This document shows positions 8,198 through 17,313 of a stretch of 48,701 nucleotides of DNA, in pieces. The stretch is from JAYYPW01 sp036128855 (GTDB taxonomy: Bacteria; Pseudomonadota; Gammaproteobacteria; Comchoanobacterales; Comchoanobacteraceae), in the NCBI GenBank assembly GCA_036128855.1, contig JAYYPW010000001.1, positions 1-48,701 of the forward strand, in the 5' to 3' direction. The notes below the pieces were generated by a model. That model was not told the origin of the DNA. It worked only from the letters and a program-made list of their open reading frames with translations, and did no database searches. The position numbers and the translations under genes are program-made. The first letter of the stretch is position 1. The number at the start of each line of letters is the position of its first letter.

Positions 8198-8725
8198 ATG
8201 TCTTTGAACAATCTAACCCCGGGTCGAAATATTCCTGATGACCTAAATGTTATTATTGAAATATCCGCACATAGCACACCTGTTAAATATGAAGTGGACA
8301 AAGATACGGGATTACTTCATGTGGATAGATTTCAGGCTACATCTATGATTTATCCATTTAACTATGGTTTTGTTCCAAAAACTTTATGTGACGATGGTGA
8401 CCCCCTAGACATGATGGTATTAGCACCATTTTCAATTTATCCAGGTTCTGTGGTTAGAGCTAAGCCAATTGGTGTACTCTTGATGCGTGATGAGGCAGGC
8501 ATAGATCCTAAAATTCTTGCTGTGCCAGTGCAAAAGTTATCAAAGTTATATGATAATGTTCACGATTATACTGATATTCCAATTTCAACGCGCGAATCTA
8601 TAGAGCACTTCTTCAAGCACTATAAAGATCTAGATAAAGGCAAATGGGTGGAACTTCAAGGTTGGCAGAATATGGAAAAAGCACGTAAAATAGTACAAGA
8701 AGCGGTGTCGGCATACCAGGAATAA
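8198..8725 (+). CDS. ppa: Inorganic pyrophosphatase
   Basis: 175 aa, family I (E. coli 176). It hydrolyses pyrophosphate and so drives biosynthetic reactions forward. The start at 8198 is chosen because it follows TTTGGAGAAC with good spacing and gives the family N-terminus MSLNNLTPGRNIPDDLNVII. A frame extending upstream to 8147 has no support. Family motifs are KYEVDKDTGLLHVDRF, YPFNYGFVPKTL and the metal-site signature DGDPLDMMVLAP, followed by KDLDKGKWVELQGW. It is cytoplasmic. Confidence 0.96.
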   Translation: MSLNNLTPGRNIPDDLNVIIEISAHSTPVKYEVDKDTGLLHVDRFQATSMIYPFNYGFVPKTLCDDGDPLDMMVLAPFSIYPGSVVRAKPIGVLLMRDEAGIDPKILAVPVQKLSKLYDNVHDYTDIPISTRESIEHFFKHYKDLDKGKWVELQGWQNMEKARKIVQEAVSAYQE

Positions 8726-8745
8726 ATTTTTACGGCAGGTTCTAC

Positions 8746-8764
8746 GTTTTTATACTATAAAAAC
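8746..8764. repeat. AT-rich perfect inverted repeat between ppa and the next gene
   Basis: Nine bases, GTTTTTATA, are followed after one base by their exact reverse complement TATAAAAAC. The repeat overlaps a -10-like TATACT (8751-8756) that has a weak TTTACG 16 bases upstream (8729-8734). It may therefore be part of a promoter or an operator for the gene at 8789, or a weak terminator for ppa. Confidence 0.35.
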
Positions 8765-8788
8765 AGATACATCGTATAAAGATATTTA

Positions 8789-9979
8789 ATGCAACCTGTA
8801 CAAACTCCATCTCCTACAAATCTTACTCCGGACCATATTCGTGCACGTGCGAATATAGTAAATGCTGTTGTTTCATTTGATCTTATTGCATTTTTATTTC
8901 GAATTTTTGGTTATAAACCATCTTATCTAGATTTATCAGATGCGCAGAAGAAAATCTTTGATAATACGCATCCTATTTTAGGTATGGTAGTGTATTTTTT
9001 ATCGCTTATCCGTCAAATTTCTGCTACTTTTATGATGTTATCAACAGTTCTTATGCTTTTACCTGCTGCTGGCTTTGCTTATGGTCTTTTTGGCATTATT
9101 GCACCTTATTTGATACCTATCATTGTAATCGGTACTGTTTGTCTATTAATTTCGTATTTATTAGATAGTTTTGTATTTATTTATCGAGAGTATGCACTAT
9201 CTCATCCTGTTACTTCTAGTAGTCTTGCCTTGGTAAAGTCCTTGGAGAAGGGACAAAATAATGCAGACTTAGCAATTAATGAAGTGAAAAATATCTTGCA
9301 TCAATCAATATTTGATCCACACTGTTCACCACATGTCCAGGAAGATATTGCTAAATTACAAAAACGTATTTCCGAGATGTTTCAGAAGAATATTAAAATT
9401 TTGGATAGTTATCAAGATGGCTTTTTGAACCAGTCTTTTCGTGAACTCTTGCTGAAAGTATTGTCCGAGCAACTAGAAAATGGTGAATCATCGTTATCTA
9501 GTAAAACTGCCCAGCATATTCTAATGGTTCAAAATGCTATGTGTTGTAAATCTATGGACCATACTATTGCAGACTTTGTGTATTTTGATCAACGTATTAC
9601 TGATTTATGTAGAGAAATGAAGATGTGTTTAAAACACTTACAAACTTTTTGTATTCACAAAAGTATTTCTCCGACTAAACTAAATCAAATTCACAAAGTA
9701 CTTGACCAGTTTGACGAGAACTGTAACTTAGCCCAAGCACCCATTAAGTCTAATGGTGCACCACGCTCACCTAGGTCAAAGTTCAAACGACTTTTATTTG
9801 TATTCCAGTCTACGAATCAAAAGTTACACTCAAATTTATCTATGTCCTATAAGCCAAATCCTATTGCATCAACTGCTTTTGTGCAATCTGCTTTACGAGA
9901 TAAAAGAAATAAAGTGAGAAGTTCTATTAGTAACGATATGCAGATACATAGAAAATCCCAGGTTAGAAGGAGGAGATAA
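8789..9979 (+). CDS. Unknown membrane protein with a basic C-terminal tail
   Basis: 396 aa, not recognised. After a Pro/Thr-rich start (MQPVQTPSPTNLTPDHIRAR) there is one amphipathic stretch (residues 25-40) and a strongly hydrophobic region (about 66-130) with two or three membrane segments, including FMMLSTVLMLLPAAGFAYGL and LIPIIVIGTVCLLISYLL. Residues 150-310 are soluble and helical with many Gln, Lys and Leu. The tail has two basic patches, PRSPRSKFKRLLF and the terminal KSQVRRRR. The overall plan, an N-terminal membrane hairpin with a helical cytoplasmic part and basic tail, is seen in secreted host-targeted proteins of intracellular bacteria, but also in ordinary inner-membrane proteins. 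It follows ppa after 63 bases and meets tamB tail to tail. Confidence 0.6.
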   Translation: MQPVQTPSPTNLTPDHIRARANIVNAVVSFDLIAFLFRIFGYKPSYLDLSDAQKKIFDNTHPILGMVVYFLSLIRQISATFMMLSTVLMLLPAAGFAYGLFGIIAPYLIPIIVIGTVCLLISYLLDSFVFIYREYALSHPVTSSSLALVKSLEKGQNNADLAINEVKNILHQSIFDPHCSPHVQEDIAKLQKRISEMFQKNIKILDSYQDGFLNQSFRELLLKVLSEQLENGESSLSSKTAQHILMVQNAMCCKSMDHTIADFVYFDQRITDLCREMKMCLKHLQTFCIHKSISPTKLNQIHKVLDQFDENCNLAQAPIKSNGAPRSPRSKFKRLLFVFQSTNQKLHSNLSMSYKPNPIASTAFVQSALRDKRNKVRSSISNDMQIHRKSQVRRRR

Positions 9980-9995
9980 GTAGTCTTTTATTTAT

Positions 9996-12758
9996 TTAAT
10001 AAGAATTACTGTAATAGAACTCTAACCCAGTGATGCCTTCGTTTTGCATATAACTACTTAGTGTCATATTGTCATTTAATTGTGCATCAAAGCTGACCTT
10101 ACTAGATCGAGTTTCATTAGATGCGAAGTGTACCCGCAAGGTAAAGTTTTCATCAATAAGTTTTGTTAGCGTTATTTCAAGATCATCATACAATCTGTTT
10201 GATCCACTAATATTGTCGTTTTGTGCATCGTAGTTATCAATATCTACTTGATCAAAAAATAATAATTTTCGTAATGCTGTTAATAAAGAGAAGACGTTTT
10301 GTAGGTCATTTCCCCCATATTGATGGTAGTTTAGATCTGTGAGAAGTTTGTCCATACTTTCTGAGTTTTCAAGGGGAGGGCTTTTGCTTTGGACAAGTAA
10401 CGCACTAAGAATTTCGGGTTCGGTCATCTTTTTTGGATTTGAAAAAAACTCGAATTCTAGCTGATTGACAGGTCCCAATACTCTGATTCCATAGTTCTGA
10501 CTACTGCGACTATCGCTTTTTATATTGCTATCTTTCTGTAGAATTTCCAAGTTCAAATTGGGGTTGTTCAGAGGCGATTCAAACCATGAAAACATACATT
10601 GATTCAAAGGTAGATATTTTTTGAATAATAGTAGGTGGCTATTTATGATTTGAATATTTCCTTCACAGAGAGTGTTACTGGGTTGTAAATTCTTAATTAT
10701 TAGTTCGCCAATAAGATCTCCATGAAAACCAAAAGCATGAAATTGGTTGTTCTTTCCTAATATGATTTTTATGTTGAAAGGATTAAACTCATTTTCTTCT
10801 GTGAAAATGTTCTCATTTTCGGATATTATTATAGTTTCAGGTGGCAGTTGTGTGCCTATATCCCAGCTGTTATTGTGATATAGAGAGTCGTGTATATGAA
10901 CGTCTCCGTGAGTGAGCATTTGATCATCTTGCTGTGTAATATGTAATTTAGAATCAAGCTTTATTACCGACTTAGGGTTTTGTCTAAATACTAAGTTTTT
11001 ACCATTTATGAGTATGGACATTTTATTATCAATGCTTGGACTCCAAGGCGTGAAAATATCTATATTGCATTGTCCTTGATTTACCACTCCGGCCCCATTC
11101 ATGTGAACACCGGCGCTAGAAAGCGTGCCCTGTATATCACCTTTAGTTATTTCTAGAGATGAGTTGAGTGGTAAGCTGGGTAGGATGCTGTTGATTCTTG
11201 CTTGTTCTATTCGAATATTAAAGTTGCCTGCAAATGTAGGTTTGGTACTTTCTTCTGTGGTTAATCGAATTTTTCCATCTATCGTACCTTGTAATTTATC
11301 AAAGGGAATTATGAATGCCTCCAGTAGTTCGGGTGGAAGGTTTTTCAAAGGAAAATGGTCTATTGTGAATTCTGTATCAATCTTTTTATCATAAAAATAG
11401 CGCATATTAATATCAACTGGTGTTGTAATCGTTTCACTTTTAAGCGACGCGATTTGAATTTTGTCTCTTTCAAATGATATTTTTTTAGGGTTTTCTGGTC
11501 TTACTAAGAGGTAGTTGTCAGCAATCGATAGTTTTTCAAGAGTTATTTGCCAATTTTCAAGTGGACGTTCGATCGTAATATCAGCATGGGTTAATCCGGT
11601 TTTTTGTAACATGTCGGTACTTATTATCTGTTTTTTATCATCACCACTTGCATGTGCGACAAACTGAGTGGCAATAATTTTTGTATTGTAGTCAATAGAA
11701 TCGGCTTGTATATCTGTTTGTATTTCATTGACTTTATCTTTAGATAGGTCGTGATAATGAGAAATACTAAGATCTGTTAGATGAGTCTTGTTATAGTGTA
11801 TATTTTTTCCAAGCAGATCTAGTTTTGTTTGTGTATGAGAACGGCTAACTTGACTTTCTAGGGTGAATGAAGCATTGTCGTAGCTCCATGTCTGATATTT
11901 GAATTTTTTACTCTGCGCCTTGATGTCAATTTTTGTCGAGTCATTGTGAAGTATGTTTAGTTGAGCATGATGTTCTGGGTGGCTAAATACTAATTGGATT
12001 CTTTGCTCTGCGTTTTCTGTAAACCAATCTGAATAAAGGTTTATCGTTGGGTTGTGTATATGGAGATAACCCCGTTTACCCTTCCAGGATGTATTCTTGT
12101 TAATTTTAACGTGTAATTGTTCTTCAGCAACCCAAATGGCACCATTTGCTTCTACTGATGGATTTGCTATGGCATGGTCAATACTGAATTGTATTTCTCG
12201 AGGTGCTTCCTCAGTCCTATGGCTAAATAATGATCCGTGGATATGAGAGTGCTCTAAATAAGTTTTTGCTTGGTAATGCGTTTCTAAAAAAGTCCATGTA
12301 GTTAAAAGTTCAGGGTATTTATTTAAGCGTAAATTTAATGTGAGATCTAAATCTCTGAATATATCTGCTTTTATATACCCATCTACTTGGTCTTGTATTT
12401 CATGAGGTACATAATTGCTTATTGTTTCTAGATTAGTACTAATCCTGTCTGAATGTAGCTCTAGTTGTAAGTATTTGCCTTTCTTCCATACGCCGCTTAC
12501 GTCATGTATGCTGAAACTATTATGAATTTTGACTCTCTCAATGGTGAAGTTTGTAATCAAACGTCCGCGAATATTTTTAAACTCTATGGGAATGGTGCTT
12601 GTGGAGCTTATATAGCTTGCTATTATCTTAAGGCCGGTATTGGTTGTTGAGAGAAATACTGTGAAAACTAATAAGATACAGATTGTGAATGCCAAGCTTC
12701 TTAAGATGATTGTACTTGCACGTTGCCAAATGTCGCTTTTTTTTAAACTATTTACCAT
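9996..12758 (-). CDS. tamB: Translocation and assembly module subunit TamB
   Basis: 920 aa, shorter than E. coli TamB (1259 aa). It has a single N-terminal inner-membrane anchor (residues about 18-36, LAFTICILLVFTVFLS), a long beta-rich periplasmic body, and the conserved DUF490 C-terminus including IRVLGPVNQLEFEFFSNP, the block ILSALLVQSKSPP and a final beta strand, SNETRSSKVSFDAQLND. TamB spans the periplasm as a lipid-conducting bridge and works with TamA in outer-membrane assembly and phospholipid transport. It begins 10 bases after tamA, so the two are an operon. The reduced length probably reflects fewer beta-groove repeats rather than a broken gene, since both ends are present. Confidence 0.88.
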   Translation of the reverse strand: MVNSLKKSDIWQRASTIILRSLAFTICILLVFTVFLSTTNTGLKIIASYISSTSTIPIEFKNIRGRLITNFTIERVKIHNSFSIHDVSGVWKKGKYLQLELHSDRISTNLETISNYVPHEIQDQVDGYIKADIFRDLDLTLNLRLNKYPELLTTWTFLETHYQAKTYLEHSHIHGSLFSHRTEEAPREIQFSIDHAIANPSVEANGAIWVAEEQLHVKINKNTSWKGKRGYLHIHNPTINLYSDWFTENAEQRIQLVFSHPEHHAQLNILHNDSTKIDIKAQSKKFKYQTWSYDNASFTLESQVSRSHTQTKLDLLGKNIHYNKTHLTDLSISHYHDLSKDKVNEIQTDIQADSIDYNTKIIATQFVAHASGDDKKQIISTDMLQKTGLTHADITIERPLENWQITLEKLSIADNYLLVRPENPKKISFERDKIQIASLKSETITTPVDINMRYFYDKKIDTEFTIDHFPLKNLPPELLEAFIIPFDKLQGTIDGKIRLTTEESTKPTFAGNFNIRIEQARINSILPSLPLNSSLEITKGDIQGTLSSAGVHMNGAGVVNQGQCNIDIFTPWSPSIDNKMSILINGKNLVFRQNPKSVIKLDSKLHITQQDDQMLTHGDVHIHDSLYHNNSWDIGTQLPPETIIISENENIFTEENEFNPFNIKIILGKNNQFHAFGFHGDLIGELIIKNLQPSNTLCEGNIQIINSHLLLFKKYLPLNQCMFSWFESPLNNPNLNLEILQKDSNIKSDSRSSQNYGIRVLGPVNQLEFEFFSNPKKMTEPEILSALLVQSKSPPLENSESMDKLLTDLNYHQYGGNDLQNVFSLLTALRKLLFFDQVDIDNYDAQNDNISGSNRLYDDLEITLTKLIDENFTLRVHFASNETRSSKVSFDAQLNDNMTLSSYMQNEGITGLEFYYSNSY

Positions 12759-12768
12759 CTTAACTATC

Positions 12769-14535
12769 CTAGTAAAAGCCTTTTTTTAGTGCAACATGAA
12801 ATTTATAATTATCTTTATCTAAGCTGTAATTTTTTACTGGCCAGGCAATACTGAACTCGATATTACCAAAAGGAGACTCCCAAACACTTCCTGTACCAAT
12901 AGACTGTGAAGTAGGGCTTTTAAAGATATTGTCACTTGCATTACCTGCATCATAAAATGCACTAAGATAAATGCTTTCATATATTTTTCTTTGTATCTCG
13001 TTGGTGTAGGTAAATAGCATGGTGTTGTTGCTCAACTCTGGGTCGCCAATACTTTCGTATTCAAAACCTCTAACAGAATAAGTTCCTCCAGTGCGAAAAT
13101 ACCAAGATAATGGTAATGTGTCTGGAGTCTCAATTATTCCATATTTACTTTTAAAGAGAACTCTGAAATTGTAAAATTCACTACTCCTAAGGTTGCTGTA
13201 GAGTACGAGCTTGATAAAACTTAGTTCAGAAAGAAAGAAATCTGAATTTCCTTGTATCTCTCCGCCTAGTAATGCATTGAATGACTGATCATGTGATGAG
13301 AAGTAGTATTGGTATTCAAGCTTTGGGTAAATCAATTGGCTTTTGATCTTTGATTCACCTTTTGCTTGTGACCAATCTAGAGCATAGATAAGTGACAACT
13401 TTCTATCAGAAAAATGTTTTTCGCCGAGTTTTTCTAATAAAATGTGGTTAAAAGTAAAGTAAAAACTATCGTCTTTGTTGTCGTTAATGATCGTTTCAGT
13501 GGAGAACTGGCTTTCAATAGTATAGTAGTCAAACTTTGGATGTGATCTCGGTATGTAAATATTACCTTGTAGTATGGTCTTTTCTCTAGAGGCGTATAAC
13601 TCTGTGTTGATTTTTTCACCTCGCTTGCCAATGCGATTATGTGTTTGTCCAAGAAAGCCATTAAGTTTAGTGTCACTATTATATCCAATCCCTAATCTAA
13701 ACTGTGTTTTGTCTATGGGTTCATATTGAACATAAATTGGTACTTGATTACTGTTATTTTTATTCTGTACAGATGGTCGTACTGAGACTGTGTTAAATAA
13801 ACCAGAAAGTTGTAAAGTGTTTTGGTATTCATGAAGTTTTTGTGCTTGATAAAGATCACCGGTTTTAAAGTCAGCCATGTCACGGAGAAATCTCTCACTG
13901 AAATCGTTTTGTTCAAATCTAATTTTGTCAAAAACAAATGCTTTTTTAGAATCTAGCACGAAGTTGATGTTGGCAGTGTTTTTATCAGTGTTAATAACAA
14001 CTTTAGAAGAGGTAGTGTTGGCATTTATAAACCCGTGTTCATATGCTATTGAAAGTAGTTCTTGTTTGCTTTTATCGTAAATATTTGCATCAAAAATGTC
14101 ACCCCTCTGACTTGATAGTGCGCTTTCTTTTATGACAGTTGTTAAAACGTTTTGTCCAGTTCCATCGCAAGTAATTTCTATATTTTGTATTATAACAGGG
14201 GGCCCAAGATGGCATGATACTTCAATTACTTTATTGTCTTTATCTTGTGAGGTCGCATCACATTGGCTGTGAAAGTAGCCAAAAGGTTTAGCTGCATCAT
14301 GTATCAAATTAGGTATTTGGGCAACGAGTGCTGTCCTCTCTTTATGGGATAGCCTATGGTGGTACTTTTCTAAATAGTTTTTTAATGCAATAGCACTATT
14401 TTGTTGAATATTATCTGGTATGTTTTCTGCGAAAGTGATAAGAACCCCATAAGTCGATTCGACTTCGATGCTCGTATTTGCCGCGCTGTATGAGAAAACT
14501 AAGCACAGTAGAAATGGAATCAAACTCATTCTCAT
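12769..14535 (-). CDS. tamA: Outer-membrane assembly protein TamA
   Basis: 588 aa (E. coli 577). There is a signal peptide at residues 1-18 (MRMSLIPFLLCLVFSYSA), then about 240 residues of POTRA domains, followed by a 16-strand Omp85-type barrel. The barrel contains the family's YEPIDKTQFRLGIGYNSDT entry strand, the substrate loop motif RTGGTYSVRGFEYESIG (the VRGY/F signature), and a last strand ending in KFHVALKKGFY with a terminal aromatic. It inserts or assembles outer-membrane proteins together with TamB, encoded immediately downstream. The terminal aromatic residue is typical for recognition by the Bam machinery. Confidence 0.92.
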   Translation of the reverse strand: MRMSLIPFLLCLVFSYSAANTSIEVESTYGVLITFAENIPDNIQQNSAIALKNYLEKYHHRLSHKERTALVAQIPNLIHDAAKPFGYFHSQCDATSQDKDNKVIEVSCHLGPPVIIQNIEITCDGTGQNVLTTVIKESALSSQRGDIFDANIYDKSKQELLSIAYEHGFINANTTSSKVVINTDKNTANINFVLDSKKAFVFDKIRFEQNDFSERFLRDMADFKTGDLYQAQKLHEYQNTLQLSGLFNTVSVRPSVQNKNNSNQVPIYVQYEPIDKTQFRLGIGYNSDTKLNGFLGQTHNRIGKRGEKINTELYASREKTILQGNIYIPRSHPKFDYYTIESQFSTETIINDNKDDSFYFTFNHILLEKLGEKHFSDRKLSLIYALDWSQAKGESKIKSQLIYPKLEYQYYFSSHDQSFNALLGGEIQGNSDFFLSELSFIKLVLYSNLRSSEFYNFRVLFKSKYGIIETPDTLPLSWYFRTGGTYSVRGFEYESIGDPELSNNTMLFTYTNEIQRKIYESIYLSAFYDAGNASDNIFKSPTSQSIGTGSVWESPFGNIEFSIAWPVKNYSLDKDNYKFHVALKKGFY

Positions 14536-14679
14536 GTAAATTATTTATTATAGCTTTTATTGCATAAAGTCGCTAGTAAATAATCTACAATTAGCTGATA
14601 GATACCACTATGTTAGTTTTATTTCTATTTGTGTTGTGGCATGCTGTTCCAAGTTGAAATAAAATAGATCGGGTTAACG

Positions 14680-15108
14680 ATGAGCAACATCGCAATAAGT
14701 GATCTTTATCGATCGATGACAAACGATATGGATTTTAGAAAAAATGGTACTTCAGAATATAATCTGTACGCTTCTCATTGTGATACTAAGTTTTTATGCA
14801 TGATTGAAGATGCGCAGTATTTTAATATATTACAGGACATTTTAAGGTCGTTTGGCTACCTTAATCTCAAACAATGTAGCGGCGCCTCTCTTTTGTCGGC
14901 TGATATAGTGTTTTTTTTTCTTGCTAGGCATCCCGTTACAGGGTCCTTGTTATTTAGTCAAACAGACTTATCGTATAGTTTCCAATTTTTGGAAAACAAT
15001 AAGCAGCAATTTTTGTTTTTACCTCCTTTAAGGTTTATTAATCAAGATATTGAGAGTAAGCGTTACTTTTGGGCCCAGATGTCTGAAAACATTTTGCACT
15101 CTATGTAG
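14680..15108 (+). CDS. Unknown protein, possibly DNA polymerase III psi subunit (HolD-like)
   Basis: 142 aa, no signal or membrane segment. The length and general shape resemble HolD (E. coli 137 aa). There is a short polar N-terminal segment (LYRSMTNDMDFRKN), a Rossmann-like centre (KFLCMIEDAQYFNILQDILR), and a C-terminal segment LPPLRFINQDIESKRYFWAQ that recalls the Lys-Arg-x-x-Trp end of some psi proteins. Psi joins the clamp loader to chi and SSB. Psi is poorly conserved, so this is a tentative reading. The gene stands between the divergent tamA and glyA, 44 bases before glyA. Confidence 0.4.
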   Translation: MSNIAISDLYRSMTNDMDFRKNGTSEYNLYASHCDTKFLCMIEDAQYFNILQDILRSFGYLNLKQCSGASLLSADIVFFFLARHPVTGSLLFSQTDLSYSFQFLENNKQQFLFLPPLRFINQDIESKRYFWAQMSENILHSM

Positions 15109-15152
15109 TTTTTTGTTAAGGTAGTCAGATGTTTAGTATAACTTGATTTCCT

Positions 15153-16403
15153 ATGACCCAAACGCGTGATTCACTTATTTTTTCCTTGCTAGAGCGTGAG
15201 CTGCATCGACAACAGAACAACCTTGTTCTGATTGCATCTGAAAATTATACAAGCTTAGAAGTTATGCGTGCTCAAGGTAGCGTTGCTACGAATAAATATG
15301 CAGAAGGCTATCCAGGTAAACGTTTTTATGCAGGGTGTGAGGTACTTGACGAAGTTGAGAATCTTGCAATTGAAAGAGTGAAAAAGCTCTTTGGTGTAGA
15401 GTTTGCCAATGTTCAGCCGCACAGTGGTTCACAAGCTAACGCAGCTGTCTTTATGGCACTGCTAAATCCTGGTGATACAATACTGGGGTTGAATCTCTCT
15501 GATGGTGGCCACTTAACTCATGGATCTAAAGTAAATATGTCTGGCCATTACTATCATGCAATGAGTTATCATTTAGACCAGCAGTCTGAAGCTCTTGATT
15601 ATGATGCTATCGAGAAGCAAGCTCTGGATTGTAAGCCAAAAATTATTATTGCTGGTTACTCTGCTTATGCTTTGGAGATAGATTGGCAGCGCTTCCGTGC
15701 TATTGCAGATAAGGTTGGTGCCTATTTATTAGCAGATATTAGCCATGTTTCAGGTATGGTTGTAGCAGGGGTGTTTTCTTCACCTGTTCCTTTTGCAGAC
15801 GTTGTTACCTCTACGACGCACAAATCATTGCGAGGCCCTCGAGGTGGTATGATCCTAACACCAAGAGATGAGCAAATTGCTAAAAAGATTGATTCAGCTA
15901 TCTTTCCAGGTTTACAAGGTGGGCCAATGATGCATGCTATTGCAGCTAAAGCAGTGAGTTTTTGGGAAGCTATGCAGCCAGGCTTTGTCGAATATCAGAA
16001 TCAAGTATTAGCTAATGCTCGTGCCATGGTTTCACAGTTTCAGCACCACGGGTTTCATGTTGTTTCAGGTAAGACTGATTCGCATCTGTTCCTTGTGGAC
16101 TTAACCAATAGAAATCAGACTGGTAAGCAAGCTGAAAAGCTGCTAGAAAGTATACATATTGTGGTCAACAAAAACACAGTTCCAGGTGACAAGAGGTCTC
16201 CATTTGTTACGAGTGGTTTTAGAGTAGGCGCCTTAGGTTTAACTACTCGTGGTTTGAAAGAGATAGAATGCACTAAACTTGTAGATATTATGGTTGCGCA
16301 CTTAAACGCTCCTGAAGATGCTTCGTTAACAGATATATTACAAAAAAAAGTAATTAATTTGTGTGAAAGTTTTCCAATTTACTCTGACTATCATGAAATT
16401 TGA
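15153..16403 (+). CDS. glyA: Serine hydroxymethyltransferase
   Basis: 416 aa (E. coli 417). A PLP enzyme that converts serine and tetrahydrofolate to glycine and methylenetetrahydrofolate, the main one-carbon source. Motifs: NLVLIASENYTS, YAEGYPGKRFYAGCE, NVQPHSGSQAN, the PLP-binding lysine in VVTSTTHKSLRGPRGGMIL, and FPGLQGGPMMH. The folate-site segment SHLFLVDLTN is also present. It starts the glyA-nrdR-nusB-pgpA series, with nrdR beginning 9 bases downstream. Confidence 0.97.
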   Translation: MTQTRDSLIFSLLERELHRQQNNLVLIASENYTSLEVMRAQGSVATNKYAEGYPGKRFYAGCEVLDEVENLAIERVKKLFGVEFANVQPHSGSQANAAVFMALLNPGDTILGLNLSDGGHLTHGSKVNMSGHYYHAMSYHLDQQSEALDYDAIEKQALDCKPKIIIAGYSAYALEIDWQRFRAIADKVGAYLLADISHVSGMVVAGVFSSPVPFADVVTSTTHKSLRGPRGGMILTPRDEQIAKKIDSAIFPGLQGGPMMHAIAAKAVSFWEAMQPGFVEYQNQVLANARAMVSQFQHHGFHVVSGKTDSHLFLVDLTNRNQTGKQAEKLLESIHIVVNKNTVPGDKRSPFVTSGFRVGALGLTTRGLKEIECTKLVDIMVAHLNAPEDASLTDILQKKVINLCESFPIYSDYHEI

Positions 16404-16412
16404 GGTCATATA

Positions 16413-16889
16413 ATGTGGTGTCCACAGTGTAGAATGCCTGAGACAAAAGTCGTTGACTCACGTCTAGTACAGGGGGCTAATTACATACGCCGGCGTCGAG
16501 TATGTGGTTCTTGCCAATATCGTTTTACTACACATGAATCTGTTGAAGTAAGGTATCCCCGTGTTATCAAGCGAGATGGTACCAAATATCAGTTCTCAGA
16601 TGCTAAGTTACGTGCTGGTATATTACGGGCACTAGAGAAAAGGCCCATTAATCCAGATGCATTTGAAAAACTGATCCTTACTATCTTAGATAAAATTCAG
16701 CAATACCCCGAAGATGAGATTCCATCTCGAGAAATTGGCGTGATTGTGTTGCAATATCTTAAAGCACTAGATGAAGTCGCGTATGTTAGGTTTGCTTCTG
16801 TGTATCAAAGTTTTAACAATATAGAATCTTTCCAGCGAGTGGTTCATGACTTACAAAAAATTAAACTAGCGGAACCTGAATATGAGTAA
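16413..16889 (+). CDS. nrdR: Ribonucleotide reductase repressor NrdR
   Basis: 158 aa. An N-terminal zinc ribbon has two Cys pairs (MWCPQCRMPETKVVDSR and RVCGSCQYRFTTHE), the latter after an arginine run, YIRRRR, that contacts DNA. An ATP-cone starts near residue 49 (PRVIKRDGTKYQFSDAKLRA). NrdR senses dNTP or ATP levels and represses nrd genes by binding paired NrdR boxes; no such boxes were identified in the window. It overlaps nusB by 8 bases. In most gammaproteobacteria ribD and other riboflavin genes lie between these two. Confidence 0.96.
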   Translation: MWCPQCRMPETKVVDSRLVQGANYIRRRRVCGSCQYRFTTHESVEVRYPRVIKRDGTKYQFSDAKLRAGILRALEKRPINPDAFEKLILTILDKIQQYPEDEIPSREIGVIVLQYLKALDEVAYVRFASVYQSFNNIESFQRVVHDLQKIKLAEPEYE

Positions 16890-17313
16890 TGATAAGCCTA
16901 AACACAAAAAAAGCCTCGCTAGAGAGTGTGCTTTTAAAGCGGTTTTTGCATGGCGTATTAGTCAGACTAATATAGATAAGCATTTTTTGGATGTATGTCA
17001 GGATCCCTATTTTAAACGAGTAGATAAGATTTTTTCTGGTCATTTAGTCAAGCTTTTTGATGAAAAACAGTCGCTTATTAATAAACAAATAGATCCTCTT
17101 ATTTCGTTGCAGTCATCTCGAAATTTAAATGATGTTGAGCGATCTATCTTAGAATTGGCGAGTGTTGAGCTTTTATTTTGTCCTGAAACTCCTCCAAAAG
17201 TAGTTATAAATGAATATATAAATTTATGTAAAGTGTATGGAACTGATCAAGGTTTTAAACTTGTCAATGCTGTATTACATCAGCTTCATCAGCAGTCTCA
17301 AGGGCAAATATAG
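16882..17313 (+). CDS. nusB: Transcription antitermination factor NusB
   Basis: 143 aa (E. coli 139). An all-helical RNA-binding protein that with NusE (S10) binds boxA and supports antitermination of rRNA operons. Family markers are SLARECAFKAVFAWRISQTN near the N-terminus, LNDVERSILELASVELLF in the middle, and PPKVVINEYINLCKVYGTDQ with FKLVNAVLHQL near the end. The start overlaps nrdR by 8 bases and its stop TAG abuts the pgpA ATG, indicating tight translational coupling of the three genes. Confidence 0.94.
   Translation: MSNDKPKHKKSLARECAFKAVFAWRISQTNIDKHFLDVCQDPYFKRVDKIFSGHLVKLFDEKQSLINKQIDPLISLQSSRNLNDVERSILELASVELLFCPETPPKVVINEYINLCKVYGTDQGFKLVNAVLHQLHQQSQGQI

Noticed and set aside
10000..12700. 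TamB as a truncated pseudogene because it is shorter than in E. coli
   Set aside because: Both the N-terminal anchor and the conserved C-terminal domain are present in one open frame, and family length varies.
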